DNA from: Clostridiaceae bacterium UBA5444
GTDB taxonomy: Bacteria; Bacillota; Clostridia; Clostridiales; Oxobacteraceae
DNA: 40,173 nt
Assembly: GCA_002426575.1 (NCBI GenBank)
Contig: DIRE01000014.1
Span: 40,801-80,973, forward strand
Direction of reading: 5' to 3'
In this document: positions 29,166-37,320 of the stretch, one piece after another
Layout: each line of letters opens with the position of its first letter
Numbering within the stretch: position 1 is the stretch's first letter
Notes under the pieces: model-generated
Told to the model about the DNA's origin: nothing
Seen by the model: only the letters and a program-made list of their open reading frames with translations
Database searches by the model: none
Position numbers and translations under genes: made by a program

Positions 29166-30389
29166 CTATTTTAGCACATTTTGTTTATCTAAACCAATTA
29201 TAACAACAATATCTGCTTTAGAAAGAGAATCCTGATCCTTTTTAATGTTTCCAATATCTGTCTCTTCTGAAACCTGAGATGCATAACCTCTTTTTAATGT
29301 TCTATCTATAATATGGGATGTTCGCATCTCTACACCGCTTATATTACCTACACTAATCACATTGTACCCTTTTTTCCCTAGTTGATCTCCTAACTTTGAA
29401 GCTGCTCCATCTATTCCTGATCCGTTAAATATCTGCACATTTATATCCTTAGGGTTTATATTCTCTTCCTTTACACCTGAAGTTTTCCATCCAAGGTGTG
29501 CTATTATATCTGCGTTCTGTTCTGGCTCATATAAGAAGTACCATATTCCATTTACTCTCTTACTTTCCCCATTCAGTGTGAATTTTTGAATGGACTCTGT
29601 TTTTATTTTAGGAATATCCTTTGCAAGATTTAGCATTGTCATGGGAGACATATTTGTCTCTATATATTCAGGCAACATCTTTGCAATTGAAGGCATTTTG
29701 GTTACTGGAAGAGTTTTTACCTTTTCAAATATCTTTACCATAAACTCTTGCTGGGTTTTTATTCTGCCAATATCTCCTTCTGCATACCCTGTTCCATCGT
29801 TATTTTTTCTCCACCTTATAAACTTTTCTGCATTTTCGCCATCTAAATGGGTCTGCTTACCTTTTTTAAAATGAATATGCAAATTCTGTGATTCCGCATC
29901 ATAGTCCATATCAAATGGAATTACCACATCAATTCCACCCACAGCATCTACTAAAGCTCTAAATCCTTCATACTCAACCGCTGCATAATAGTTAATAGGT
30001 ATGCCAAGCATATCTTCTACAGTTTTAATTGAAAGCTCTACTCCTCCATACACACTTGCAGCGTTTATTTTGTCATAGCTTCCATTTAGCTTAACCCTTG
30101 TATCTCTTGGTATTGAAACAATAGAAACCTCTGAGAGCTTAGGTTCATAGTGTATAACCATCATGGTATCAGATCTTTTAGGGCTGTTTTTAGAATCTAC
30201 TGTTCCTATATCCATTCCTAAAAGCAATACATTTATTGGCTCCCCCGATTTTGATTCCTTAGTAGGTATTAAACTTTCATTACCATCATTTTTAAGTGAA
30301 AAACTCTTTAAATAGAAATAAACTCCAGTACCACCTATTATTATTGCCATTATTAGAACTATAGCAATAACTTTTAATGCCTTTTTCAT
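29166..30389 (-). CDS. LCP family cell-wall glycopolymer ligase (LytR-CpsA-Psr)
   Basis: Membrane-anchored LCP protein, which attaches teichoic-acid-like polymers to peptidoglycan. The 407-residue product has an N-terminal membrane segment (residues 5-27), then the LCP domain with LLLGMDIG, RSDTMMVIHY, SIPRDTRVKLNG, DKINAASVYGG and RWRKNNDGTGYAEGDIGRIK. The conserved Asp and Arg residues are present. A C-terminal LytR_C domain follows (NVQIFNGSGIDGAASKL). It is set between yqeK and rsfS. A short TAAGGCT/AGCCTTA inverted repeat (30415-30430) lies in the 58-base gap upstream. Confidence 0.93.
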   Translation of the reverse strand: MKKALKVIAIVLIMAIIIGGTGVYFYLKSFSLKNDGNESLIPTKESKSGEPINVLLLGMDIGTVDSKNSPKRSDTMMVIHYEPKLSEVSIVSIPRDTRVKLNGSYDKINAASVYGGVELSIKTVEDMLGIPINYYAAVEYEGFRALVDAVGGIDVVIPFDMDYDAESQNLHIHFKKGKQTHLDGENAEKFIRWRKNNDGTGYAEGDIGRIKTQQEFMVKIFEKVKTLPVTKMPSIAKMLPEYIETNMSPMTMLNLAKDIPKIKTESIQKFTLNGESKRVNGIWYFLYEPEQNADIIAHLGWKTSGVKEENINPKDINVQIFNGSGIDGAASKLGDQLGKKGYNVISVGNISGVEMRTSHIIDRTLKRGYASQVSEETDIGNIKKDQDSLSKADIVVIIGLDKQNVLK

Positions 30390-30447
30390 TATGATCCTCC
30401 CATTTTTGCCACCTAAGGCTTTAGCCTTATAATGTCCGATAAATTAC

Positions 30448-31011
30448 CTAGATACAATCAATAATCAGTGAATTTCTTGCTTTAATAGTTTTAATATCAA
30501 TAAGAAGTCCTCTTTTTATAACAAACTCTATCGTGTTGTTTAATGCTAACATCAAACCCTCATCTATATTTTTATAAGCAGCTCTTCTAATATCATAAAC
30601 ATTAGGGAAATCCCTATTAGGCTCAATATAATCTGCTAAATATATTATTTTATCTAGCAGGGACATATTCTCGCAGCCTGTGGTATGATACTTAATTGAA
30701 TTTAAGGTTTCCTCATCATCAACTAAAAATTCCTCTTTTGCAATAATTGCTCCTACAGGTCCATGTAATAGATTAGGCTGAGCTCTTGATACATCATCTA
30801 TTTCTATTCCATTTTTTTTAGCTATCTCAATCAATTTCTCATCTGAAAAGCATTTTGCGCAATCATGTATAAGACCTGCAATTTCTGCTTTTTTAACATC
30901 AGCGTTATTTATTTCTGCCAGCTTTTTTGCTGTTTCACAAACACCAATGGAATGACTTAATCTATCCTTATCAAGCATGGTTTCAAGTTTATTTAGAAAA
31001 AATTCATTCAT
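30448..31011 (-). CDS. yqeK: HD-domain Ap4A hydrolase YqeK
   Basis: HD-superfamily phosphohydrolase of 187 residues; YqeK proteins cleave diadenosine tetraphosphate symmetrically. Metal-site motifs are HSIGVCETA near residue 22, HDCAKCF, LLHGPVGA, IKYHTTG and IYLADYIEPNR. The ATG at 31011 is preceded by GAGGTGG and overlaps the nadD stop by eight bases (ATGAATGA), indicating translational coupling. The 10 extra upstream codons of the open frame are not needed. Confidence 0.93.
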   Translation of the reverse strand: MNEFFLNKLETMLDKDRLSHSIGVCETAKKLAEINNADVKKAEIAGLIHDCAKCFSDEKLIEIAKKNGIEIDDVSRAQPNLLHGPVGAIIAKEEFLVDDEETLNSIKYHTTGCENMSLLDKIIYLADYIEPNRDFPNVYDIRRAAYKNIDEGLMLALNNTIEFVIKRGLLIDIKTIKARNSLIIDCI

Positions 31012-31666
31012 TATGTCCACCTCTATTTTGATATATAGCATGCTTCCTTATATATGCTTCAACATGTTCTGGAACTAAATACTTTATAAAGCTTCCTTTC
31101 ATAACTCTTTGCCTTATATCTGTCGAAGATATGGCAATATCAGGAATCTCTAGTATGTTTATATTGCATTTATGATTACTTTTTATAGTATTAATCTCTT
31201 CTTCTAATTCCTTTTTATTATATCCAGGCCTTGTTACTGCAATAAACCTGCATACAGATAAAAGCTCATCTGCATCTTTCCAAGTCAATATATCATATAC
31301 CGCATCCGCACCTGTTATAAAGTATATATCCGTCCCCTTCGAAGATACAGAAACAAATTCTCTAATTGTATCTATTGTATACGTATAGCCATCCCTATCA
31401 ATTTCCATCCTTGATACATCAAAATATTTATTCGATGCTGTTGCCATCTGAACCATGTTGTATCTATCCTCTTTTGATGTAACCCTTCTTTTATCTTTAT
31501 GAGGGGGATTCCCTGAAGGAAGAAATATCACCTTATCTAAGTTGTATTTTTCTCTAACCGTTTCAGCTGCAATAAGATGCCCAAAATGTATAGGATCAAA
31601 AGTACCTCCCATAATAGCTATCCTTTTATTGTCTTGTAATATATATTTAATTCTATTTTCTATCAT
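31004..31666 (-). CDS. nadD: Nicotinate-nucleotide adenylyltransferase NadD
   Basis: NAD biosynthesis enzyme that adenylates nicotinate mononucleotide, 220 residues. Nucleotidyltransferase motifs are IMGGTFDPIHFGHLIAA near residue 20, LPSGNPPHK, and ISSTDIRQRV near the C-terminus. The ATG at 31666 follows AGGCGGTG at about 6 bases; a GTG three codons earlier belongs to the ribosome site itself. Paired with yqeK as in Bacillus. Confidence 0.95.
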   Translation of the reverse strand: MIENRIKYILQDNKRIAIMGGTFDPIHFGHLIAAETVREKYNLDKVIFLPSGNPPHKDKRRVTSKEDRYNMVQMATASNKYFDVSRMEIDRDGYTYTIDTIREFVSVSSKGTDIYFITGADAVYDILTWKDADELLSVCRFIAVTRPGYNKKELEEEINTIKSNHKCNINILEIPDIAISSTDIRQRVMKGSFIKYLVPEHVEAYIRKHAIYQNRGGHNE

Positions 31667-31760
31667 TATAAGCACCGCCTAAAAACCTTACTTTAAAATT
31701 TATTCTACACTATTTTAATAAATTTATCATTAATAATATTAGGACATGGGCTGTAACATT

Positions 31761-31803
31761 AAAAAAAGGTCCCCAAAAGATTATATCAAACAATGGAAAC
31801 CTT
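31761..31803 (-). terminator. Terminator of comFB
   Basis: On the minus strand AAGGTTTCC pairs with GGGGACCTT (two G-U pairs) and is followed by T7. It lies 30 bases past the comFB stop. The remaining 31667-31760 stretch has no visible gene. Confidence 0.8.
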
Positions 31804-31832
31804 ATGTGAAGTTAATAATTTGCTTACATGCT

Positions 31833-32129
31833 TTATGCTTTGTGCCTTGGATTTAATGAAACAACATTGATTCCTTTTGCAACAGCCATCTGTATATCAA
31901 CTTCAAACTGCTGTGTAAAAGCCTCTATCCTTGAATATACATCACCCTCATAGGTTGACACATATTTAGGAGGCAGATGGTTTAATGCATAGGCAACAAC
32001 ATCGTCCTGACAATCCTTACAAGTGCATACACCTTGTTTTTCCATTGTAGCTACTAAATTCTTACGTACAGCATCCTCCATTATATTCCTTATACCAGAA
32101 TCACACCGCATCTTTTGAATATCTCCCAT
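31833..32129 (-). CDS. comFB: ComFB-like late competence protein
   Basis: A 98-residue protein with the ComFB signature: IRNIMEDAVRKNL, a zinc-binding-like CTCKDCQDDVVAYALNHLPP, and YVSTYEGDVYSR. In Bacillus comFB is in the comF operon between comFA and comFC; its exact role is uncertain. Homologues in cyanobacteria bind cyclic di-nucleotides. Here it is a single gene with its own terminator, between yhbY and nadD, with no comFA or comFC nearby. The ATG has GGGGTG six bases upstream. Confidence 0.85.
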   Translation of the reverse strand: MGDIQKMRCDSGIRNIMEDAVRKNLVATMEKQGVCTCKDCQDDVVAYALNHLPPKYVSTYEGDVYSRIEAFTQQFEVDIQMAVAKGINVVSLNPRHKA

Positions 32130-32227
32130 TGTATACACCCCTTTTATTTTTGCATTAGCTTTCTAACATATCAATTTTCGTATTTAACAGTAATTGGCGT
32201 GTTTTCTATAACATGATCAACGCTATC

Positions 32228-32275
32228 TATATATAATGGTTAAATAATATGTTTATTATTTAACCATTATATATA
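32228..32275. repeat. Perfect 22-bp inverted repeat upstream of comFB
   Basis: Left arm 32228-32249 and right arm 32254-32275 are exactly complementary over 22 bases, separated by TGTT. The core is AATGGTTAAATAATA and its complement. It is not followed by a T-run in either direction, so it does not look like a terminator. It lies about 100 bases upstream of comFB and 60 bases past the end of yhbY. Confidence 0.85.
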
Positions 32276-32308
32276 TTCAATATGCTATTACAATTTCCTT
32301 TATTTTAT

Positions 32309-32339
32309 AAAAAAAACACCATTTAAGGTGTCTTTTTTT
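32309..32339 (-). terminator. Terminator of the obgE-yhbY unit
   Basis: On the minus strand GACACC-TTAAAT-GGTGT is followed by T8 and flanked by an A-tract. It starts right at the yhbY stop. Confidence 0.88.
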
Positions 32340-32631
32340 ATAAAATAATCTTAGGATTTTCTTCTGATCTTTTATATATTATGAATTTATTGCCTATAAC
32401 CTGAACAGGCTCTGCCCCTATTTTTTCACATATGAGATTACATGCACTTCTTGGGCTTATGCTTGCATCGCTATTTTTTAGTATGCTTATCTTTATTATT
32501 TCCCTAGCATTTATGGCGTCCTCAGCCTGTTTTATTACATTATCGTCAATACCATCTTTCCCAATAATCATTATAGGTTCAATTGTATTTGCAATAGAAC
32601 GTAAATGCGCACGTTGTTTACTTGTTATCAT
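32338..32631 (-). CDS. yhbY: YhbY/CRM-domain RNA-binding protein
   Basis: A 97-residue single CRM domain, associated with 50S ribosome assembly. It has the family opening ITSKQRAHLRSIANTIEPIM, the loop IGKDGI, and IISISILKN-like IIKISILKNS. Nine bases downstream of obgE, on the same strand, so probably cotranscribed. Confidence 0.94.
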   Translation of the reverse strand: MITSKQRAHLRSIANTIEPIMIIGKDGIDDNVIKQAEDAINAREIIKISILKNSDASISPRSACNLICEKIGAEPVQVIGNKFIIYKRSEENPKIIL

Positions 32632-32640
32632 GTTATCACC

Positions 32641-33927
32641 TTATTCTATAAAATCAAACTCAAAGTCATTCATCCTAACGGTATCACCATCAGTAATTCC
32701 CATTCCTTTAAGCTCTTCTATTATTCCTTTTGATCTTAATATCTTCTGGAAATACCTTAAAGACTCATTATCATGAATATTAATTCTTCTAAATACCCAA
32801 TCCACAAAAGGCCCTGTAATTACGTATACTCCATCGTCCATAGATATTTCATATCCTTTTGTATCATTGTTTTTCTCCAAATTAAAATAGCCTTCCTCTT
32901 CAGTTACATTCACAAATTTAGGAACATCTGGTATCTTGCCTAACATATCAGATACATATAGCAATAGCTCTCTTAACCCCTTATTAGTTGCTGCAGAAAC
33001 CTTGAATACCTTAATTCCCCTTTTTCCCATCTCTTTTTCAAATAGCTCATAGTTTGCATCAGACCCTGGTATATCGCTTTTATTAGCAGCTACTACCTGT
33101 AATTTTGATGATAAATCTATATCATAGAGCTTTAATTCCTCGTTAATTTTGTCAAAGTCTTCTATAGGGTTTCTTCCTTCGATTCCTGAAATATCAACAA
33201 CATGTATAAGTATCTTTGTTCTTTCTATGTGTCTTAAAAATTCATGTCCAAGCCCTATTCCCTCGTGGGCTCCCTCAATAAGCCCTGGAATATCTGCAAG
33301 TACAAAGCTCTTTATGCCAGGCACATCTACCACTCCAAGGTTAGGACTAAGAGTTGTAAAATGATAATCAGCTATTTTAGGCTTTGCCGCAGTTACCATG
33401 GAAAGGATTGTAGACTTACCTACATTAGGGAAACCAATAAGGCCCACGTCAGCAAGGAGCTTTAGTTCAAGAATAACAAATCTCTCTTCTCCTTTTTGCC
33501 CTGGTTCTGCAAAGTTTGGTGCTTGCCTTGTAGGAGTAGCAAATCTTGCATTGCCTTTTCCTCCCCTTCCTCCTTTTGCAATTATAACCCTTTGGTTTTC
33601 TTCCGTTAAATCTGCAATAATTTTTTTAGTTTCCTCGTCCTTTATAAGGGTCCCTGATGGTACTTTGATTACTAAGTCCTCTCCGCTTTTCCCGAAGCAG
33701 TTGTTTGTTCCTCCGTTTTCTCCTCTTTGGGCTATATGCCTTCTCTTATATTTAAAATCCATAAGAGTCCTCATATTTGGATCCACGACAAATACTATAT
33801 CTCCGCCTTTGCCTGCGTCTCCCCCGTCTGGGCCTCCTCTTGGAACATACTTCTCTCTTCTAAAAGAAACTGCCCCATCTCCCCCGTCTCCTGATTCTAT
33901 ATATATTTTTGCTGTATCTATAAACAT
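32641..33927 (-). CDS. obgE: GTPase Obg/CgtA
   Basis: Ribosome-assembly and stress GTPase of 428 residues. The N-terminal Obg fold is glycine-rich (SGDGGDGAVSFRREKYVPRG). The G domain has GFPNVGKSTIL, DIPGLIEGAHEG and NKSD. A C-terminal OCT domain follows (GVYVITGPFVDWVFRR). The ATG at 33927 has GAAGGTG six bases upstream; the five-codon upstream extension is unlikely. Obg is linked to sporulation control in Bacillus, and here, as there, it is next to a Spo0B-like gene. Confidence 0.96.
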   Translation of the reverse strand: MFIDTAKIYIESGDGGDGAVSFRREKYVPRGGPDGGDAGKGGDIVFVVDPNMRTLMDFKYKRRHIAQRGENGGTNNCFGKSGEDLVIKVPSGTLIKDEETKKIIADLTEENQRVIIAKGGRGGKGNARFATPTRQAPNFAEPGQKGEERFVILELKLLADVGLIGFPNVGKSTILSMVTAAKPKIADYHFTTLSPNLGVVDVPGIKSFVLADIPGLIEGAHEGIGLGHEFLRHIERTKILIHVVDISGIEGRNPIEDFDKINEELKLYDIDLSSKLQVVAANKSDIPGSDANYELFEKEMGKRGIKVFKVSAATNKGLRELLLYVSDMLGKIPDVPKFVNVTEEEGYFNLEKNNDTKGYEISMDDGVYVITGPFVDWVFRRINIHDNESLRYFQKILRSKGIIEELKGMGITDGDTVRMNDFEFDFIE

Positions 33928-34032
33928 AATATTCACCTTCAATAAAACTTAAATATAGTTGTTAAAATATTGAGCATATTAAATATATTATGCTTAGTAT
34001 TAACATTTTTATAGTATATTACACAATATTTA

Positions 34033-34695
34033 TTATGTCAAACGCTTCAAATCATCACATTTAACCAGTCCCACCTTAAAAAGCAATTCATAATTATCCA
34101 TTTCCAGGTAAACACTATTACCCACTTTTTTAATATTCTCTATGGTATCTTTTATTTTTTTGTCTATACAGTTGTTTATTGCCTTATCTTCCACAGGTGG
34201 CAATTTATCCACTGAGACAGTATAATTACTACTTGAAAGCTCAATATATAATATATTATCTTCATTAAATATATCTATGTACGCCATCTTGTCTCCGCAA
34301 TTAGCTTGTTCTAAAATCTTTTCAAATAGTATGTCCAAATAATTGAATACATAATTGCAGCCTATAAAGTAATCATCCCTCACAAATCCTACGCTAGATT
34401 CAAAATCTATATTTACATCAATATTAAAAGCCTTAGCTATATTTTTATATAAGAATATGCATAAGGAGGGATTTCCTATCTTAAATATACTATTATATAT
34501 ATTTGCTCTTTTATTTAATTCCCTGATATAATCTTTAGCCTCATTTACCCTGCCAATCTGCAAATATCCCCAAATAACTTGTATATCATTAGCAAAATTA
34601 TGTCTTTGCTCTCTTATGTTTACTAAGATATCCTTATCCATATTTAGCCTTGTATCGTTATAAATAAATTCAAGATCATTAAACTTATCATCCAT
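34033..34695 (-). CDS. Spo0B-like histidine phosphotransferase
   Basis: A 220-residue protein with a SpoOB-type alpha-helical hairpin: VNIREQRHNFANDIQVIWGY near residues 26-45, with His32 as the likely phosphorylated residue, then LQIGRVNEAKDYIRELNK. The remainder resembles a degenerate kinase ATPase fold but shows no clear N, G1 or G2 nucleotide-binding boxes. In Bacillus, Spo0B relays phosphate from Spo0F to Spo0A and lies between rpmA and obg, exactly as here. Many Clostridia phosphorylate Spo0A directly from orphan kinases, so its function here is open. Confidence 0.8.
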   Translation of the reverse strand: MDDKFNDLEFIYNDTRLNMDKDILVNIREQRHNFANDIQVIWGYLQIGRVNEAKDYIRELNKRANIYNSIFKIGNPSLCIFLYKNIAKAFNIDVNIDFESSVGFVRDDYFIGCNYVFNYLDILFEKILEQANCGDKMAYIDIFNEDNILYIELSSSNYTVSVDKLPPVEDKAINNCIDKKIKDTIENIKKVGNSVYLEMDNYELLFKVGLVKCDDLKRLT

Positions 34696-34802
34696 AATAT
34701 CACCGCTTATTCTTTATTCTCATAGCATGTTTATTTTATCATATTATACAAATATTGGCTATAGATTCGGTTAAGCTGTTATTAAATTGTAATACTTGTA
34801 AC

Positions 34803-34892
34803 AAAAAAGGTTTCTGCGTATTGCAATTATATACAGCACCTTTAAATAAGTTAAGGAAATAATTGTATATAAGGGCAATATCAGAAACCTTT
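34803..34892 (-). terminator. Large terminator hairpin after rpmA
   Basis: On the minus strand AAAGGTTTCTG (34892-34882) pairs with CAGAAACCTTT (34816-34806). Nested ATATTGC/GCAATAC-like and TATACA/TGTATA pairs lie inside, and TTTTTTG follows. At about 87 bases it is much longer than a usual terminator and may be a palindromic element recruited as one. Confidence 0.8.
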
Positions 34893-34920
34893 ATATAGAT
34901 TCACTATAAAATCTTTGCTA

Positions 34921-35190
34921 TTATTGTACTGCCTCTTCAACAGGATGGATGCTAACCTGCTTTTTTTCTCTGCCTTTTCTTTCAAACCTTACAATTCCAT
35001 CCTCTTTTGCAAATAGAGTATCATCCTTACCCTTTCCTACATTGATTCCAGGATGGATCTTTGTACCTCTTTGCCTTACAAGTATATTACCTGCAAGTAC
35101 AAATTGTCCATCAGCCCTTTTAACACCAAGACGTTTAGATTCACTATCCCTACCGTTTCTAGAACTTCCGACACCTTTCTTATGAGCCAT
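34921..35190 (-). CDS. rpmA: 50S ribosomal protein L27 (mature-form N-terminus)
   Basis: L27 reaches toward the peptidyl-transferase centre with its N-terminus. The 89-residue product starts MAHKKGVGSSRNGRDSESKR and continues with FVLAGNILVRQRGTKIHPG. Most Firmicutes encode an extra N-terminal peptide (ending in LxxFA) that the protease Prp removes. Here a TAA stop immediately precedes the ATG, so no such extension exists. TAGGAGGTG lies at good spacing. Confidence 0.96.
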   Translation of the reverse strand: MAHKKGVGSSRNGRDSESKRLGVKRADGQFVLAGNILVRQRGTKIHPGINVGKGKDDTLFAKEDGIVRFERKGREKKQVSIHPVEEAVQ

Positions 35191-35243
35191 TTATTGCACC
35201 TCCTACCCTCTCATATTCCTATCTTAAGTGGTAACCATATTAT

Positions 35244-35555
35244 TTACGCATTGATACTTTCAATTAAAACTTTTGTGTATGGTTGACGATGTCCTTGTTT
35301 TTTTCTGTAATCTTTTTTAGCTTTATATTTAAATACAATGACTTTTTTCTCTTTTCCATGGGCTAAAACTTTACCAGAAACTACAGCACCTTCAACAACA
35401 GGTTTTCCTACTGTAAGTTTTCCGTCATTTGATATTGCACATACTTCGTTAAACTCAACAGAAGAATCAACTTCAGCATCAAGTTTTTCAATGTATATTA
35501 CATCGCCTTCTTGAACTTTGTACTGTTTTCCACCAGTTGCTATAATAGCATACAT
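35244..35555 (-). CDS. rplU: 50S ribosomal protein L21
   Basis: L21 of 103 residues with the full family pattern: MYAIIATGGKQYKVQEGDVI, VEFNEVCAI, KVIVFKYKAKKDYRKKQGHR. It is first in the rplU-rpmA operon. The gap to rpmA is only 53 bases, leaving no room for the prp (ysxB) gene found there in most Firmicutes. Confidence 0.97.
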   Translation of the reverse strand: MYAIIATGGKQYKVQEGDVIYIEKLDAEVDSSVEFNEVCAISNDGKLTVGKPVVEGAVVSGKVLAHGKEKKVIVFKYKAKKDYRKKQGHRQPYTKVLIESINA

Positions 35556-35581
35556 AAACTACACCTCCCCTATCCAGTCTC

Positions 35582-35639
35582 GCCGTATCAGGTACATATG
35601 GCCTATATGGCATATGTTTTTGAACCCTTAACGTGCGGC
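35582..35639 (-). promoter_or_regulatory. Candidate L21 leader RNA
   Basis: The rplU leader, minus strand, folds into a closing GCCG/CGGC stem around AAGGGTTC and an ACATATG/CATATGT hairpin. Position, size and the GCCGCACGTTAAGGGTTC block fit my recollection of the Firmicutes L21 leader family, thought to serve autoregulation. I could not test a covariance match. Confidence 0.6.
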
Positions 35640-35649
35640 TCACCGAGAA

Positions 35650-35678
35650 ATTATAGCATAATCAAATTTTAATGTCAA
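35650..35678 (-). promoter_or_regulatory. Consensus sigma-A promoter of rplU-rpmA
   Basis: TTGACA, 17-base spacer and TATAAT: both hexamers match the consensus perfectly. The -35 box lies 5 bases past the RNase gene stop. Transcription should start near 35643, just before the leader structure. Confidence 0.92.
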
Positions 35679-35682
35679 TATG

Positions 35683-37320
35683 CTATTTCTCCAAATAGCT
35701 TAGCTCTATCAATACTTTTTTGGGTTTTCCCTGGCCATCATACTCTATGTTTTCTATTGATCCATTAAATAGATTAGGCTTATCTGATTTATTTAAATAT
35801 TTAGTTTCTATTGCATTTATTCCAACTTTATCTCCAACTTCAAAAGGCTTAATTATACTATTAACCTTTGAATCGTCATTTAATAACTTTATATTTACAT
35901 CTGAATACTTCATATCAAAAAGTCCTTTTATATATACCTTTTTATTATATTTTTCTTCAATGTGAGTAATGCTTTGATGGTGCTCTTCTAGATATCTTGC
36001 TATATTTATATTCACCTCAACCATAACTCCTAAAACATCAGTAGATTTAAAGATTCTCTCTACATCTCTCTCTATATCTTTTATAATGGATTCTTCATCT
36101 AAAATCATGCCGCTTCCTTGGCATAGGGGACACCTTTTTTCGAGTATGGCGCTTAATTTCTTTCCTACCTTTTTTCTTGTCATTTCAACTAATCCAAGAG
36201 AAGTTATTCCTAAAACATTGCTTCTTGTTCTATCCTTTTTAAGTTCCTTTTTTAAAACGTCAATTACCTTATATTTATCTTCTTGAGTGGTCATATCAAT
36301 ATAGTCAATTATTATTATACCGCTTATATCCCTAAGCCTTAGTTGTCTTGCAATTTCTATGGAAGCCTCTATATTAGTTTGCAGTATTGTATCTTTTATA
36401 TTAAAAGATCCAGTAAATTTACCTGTATTAACATCAATAGATATAAGAGCCTCTGTCTCATCAATTACTAAGTAACCTCCGCTCTTTAGCCAAACCTTTC
36501 TTGAAAGTGCTTCATTAATCTTCTTTTCTATGCCATAGAAAGCCATAATATTTGCATCCCCAGTATAATGCTCAACCTTTTTTCCCATACCTGGAGAATA
36601 TAGCTCCACTATCTCAGCAGCTTCTTTATATGAATCATAATCATTTATTATTATCTTTTCGGTGTCTCTAGTAAATGAGTCTCTTATACTTTTGTAGATA
36701 ATATCTAAATCTTTGTGTATTAAGCATGGGGATGGAGCTGATAAATATGCCTTATTTATTTTTTCCAATAACCTTGTTAAAAAATCAATATCCTCTGCAA
36801 AATCTTCTGCACTTCTCCCTTCTGCCTCTGTTCTTATAATAAATCCATATCCCTTTGGCATAATACCTGATGAAATATTTCTTAATCTATTTCTTTCGTT
36901 CTCATCTTCAATCCTTCTTGATACACCAACATAGTTGGTACTAGGCATTAAAACAATATACCTTCCTGGAAGTGTTATATGGGTGGTGACTCTAGCCCCC
37001 TTGTTTCCTGAAGGCTCCTTTGAAACCTGAACTAAAATATCCTGACCTACTTTTATAAAATCAGATATGGAAACATTATTAATATCGAACCTGTCACAGG
37101 ATATAGCATCTTTTACATAAAGAAAAGCATTTTTATCAAGGCCAATATTTATAAATGCTGCCTGCATTCCTGGAAGTACGTTTGTAACCTTTCCTTTATA
37201 AATATTACCTGCAACCCTTTCTACTCCTTGCCTTTCTATATATATCTCAGCAAGTCCCCCATCATCTATTAAAGCAACCCTTGACTCACCAAAACCAACG
37301 TCAATATAAATCTCATTCAT
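35683..37320 (-). CDS. rng: Ribonuclease E/G family endoribonuclease
   Basis: Endoribonuclease of 545 residues for rRNA and mRNA processing. It opens MNEIYIDVGFGESRVALID, followed by an S1 RNA-binding domain (GNIYKGKVTNVLPGMQAAFI). The Mg-binding catalytic Asp residues are in IDETEALISIDVNTGKFTG near residue 300 and IIIIDYIDM near 345. The zinc-link motif is CPLCQGSG near 400. Length suits RNase G rather than the long RNase E. The ATG at 37320 overlaps the stop of the previous gene by eight bases (ATGAATGA). Confidence 0.93.
   Translation of the reverse strand: MNEIYIDVGFGESRVALIDDGGLAEIYIERQGVERVAGNIYKGKVTNVLPGMQAAFINIGLDKNAFLYVKDAISCDRFDINNVSISDFIKVGQDILVQVSKEPSGNKGARVTTHITLPGRYIVLMPSTNYVGVSRRIEDENERNRLRNISSGIMPKGYGFIIRTEAEGRSAEDFAEDIDFLTRLLEKINKAYLSAPSPCLIHKDLDIIYKSIRDSFTRDTEKIIINDYDSYKEAAEIVELYSPGMGKKVEHYTGDANIMAFYGIEKKINEALSRKVWLKSGGYLVIDETEALISIDVNTGKFTGSFNIKDTILQTNIEASIEIARQLRLRDISGIIIIDYIDMTTQEDKYKVIDVLKKELKKDRTRSNVLGITSLGLVEMTRKKVGKKLSAILEKRCPLCQGSGMILDEESIIKDIERDVERIFKSTDVLGVMVEVNINIARYLEEHHQSITHIEEKYNKKVYIKGLFDMKYSDVNIKLLNDDSKVNSIIKPFEVGDKVGINAIETKYLNKSDKPNLFNGSIENIEYDGQGKPKKVLIELSYLEK

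Noticed and set aside
30413..30432. TAAGGCT/AGCCTTA hairpin before the LCP gene
   Set aside because: It is short and followed by GGTGG rather than a T-run; it could be chance in A/T-rich DNA.
33398..33952. A 184-codon plus-strand frame opposite obgE
   Set aside because: It is a shadow of the Gly-rich Obg N-terminus read backwards (Pro/Ser-rich); obgE is certain.
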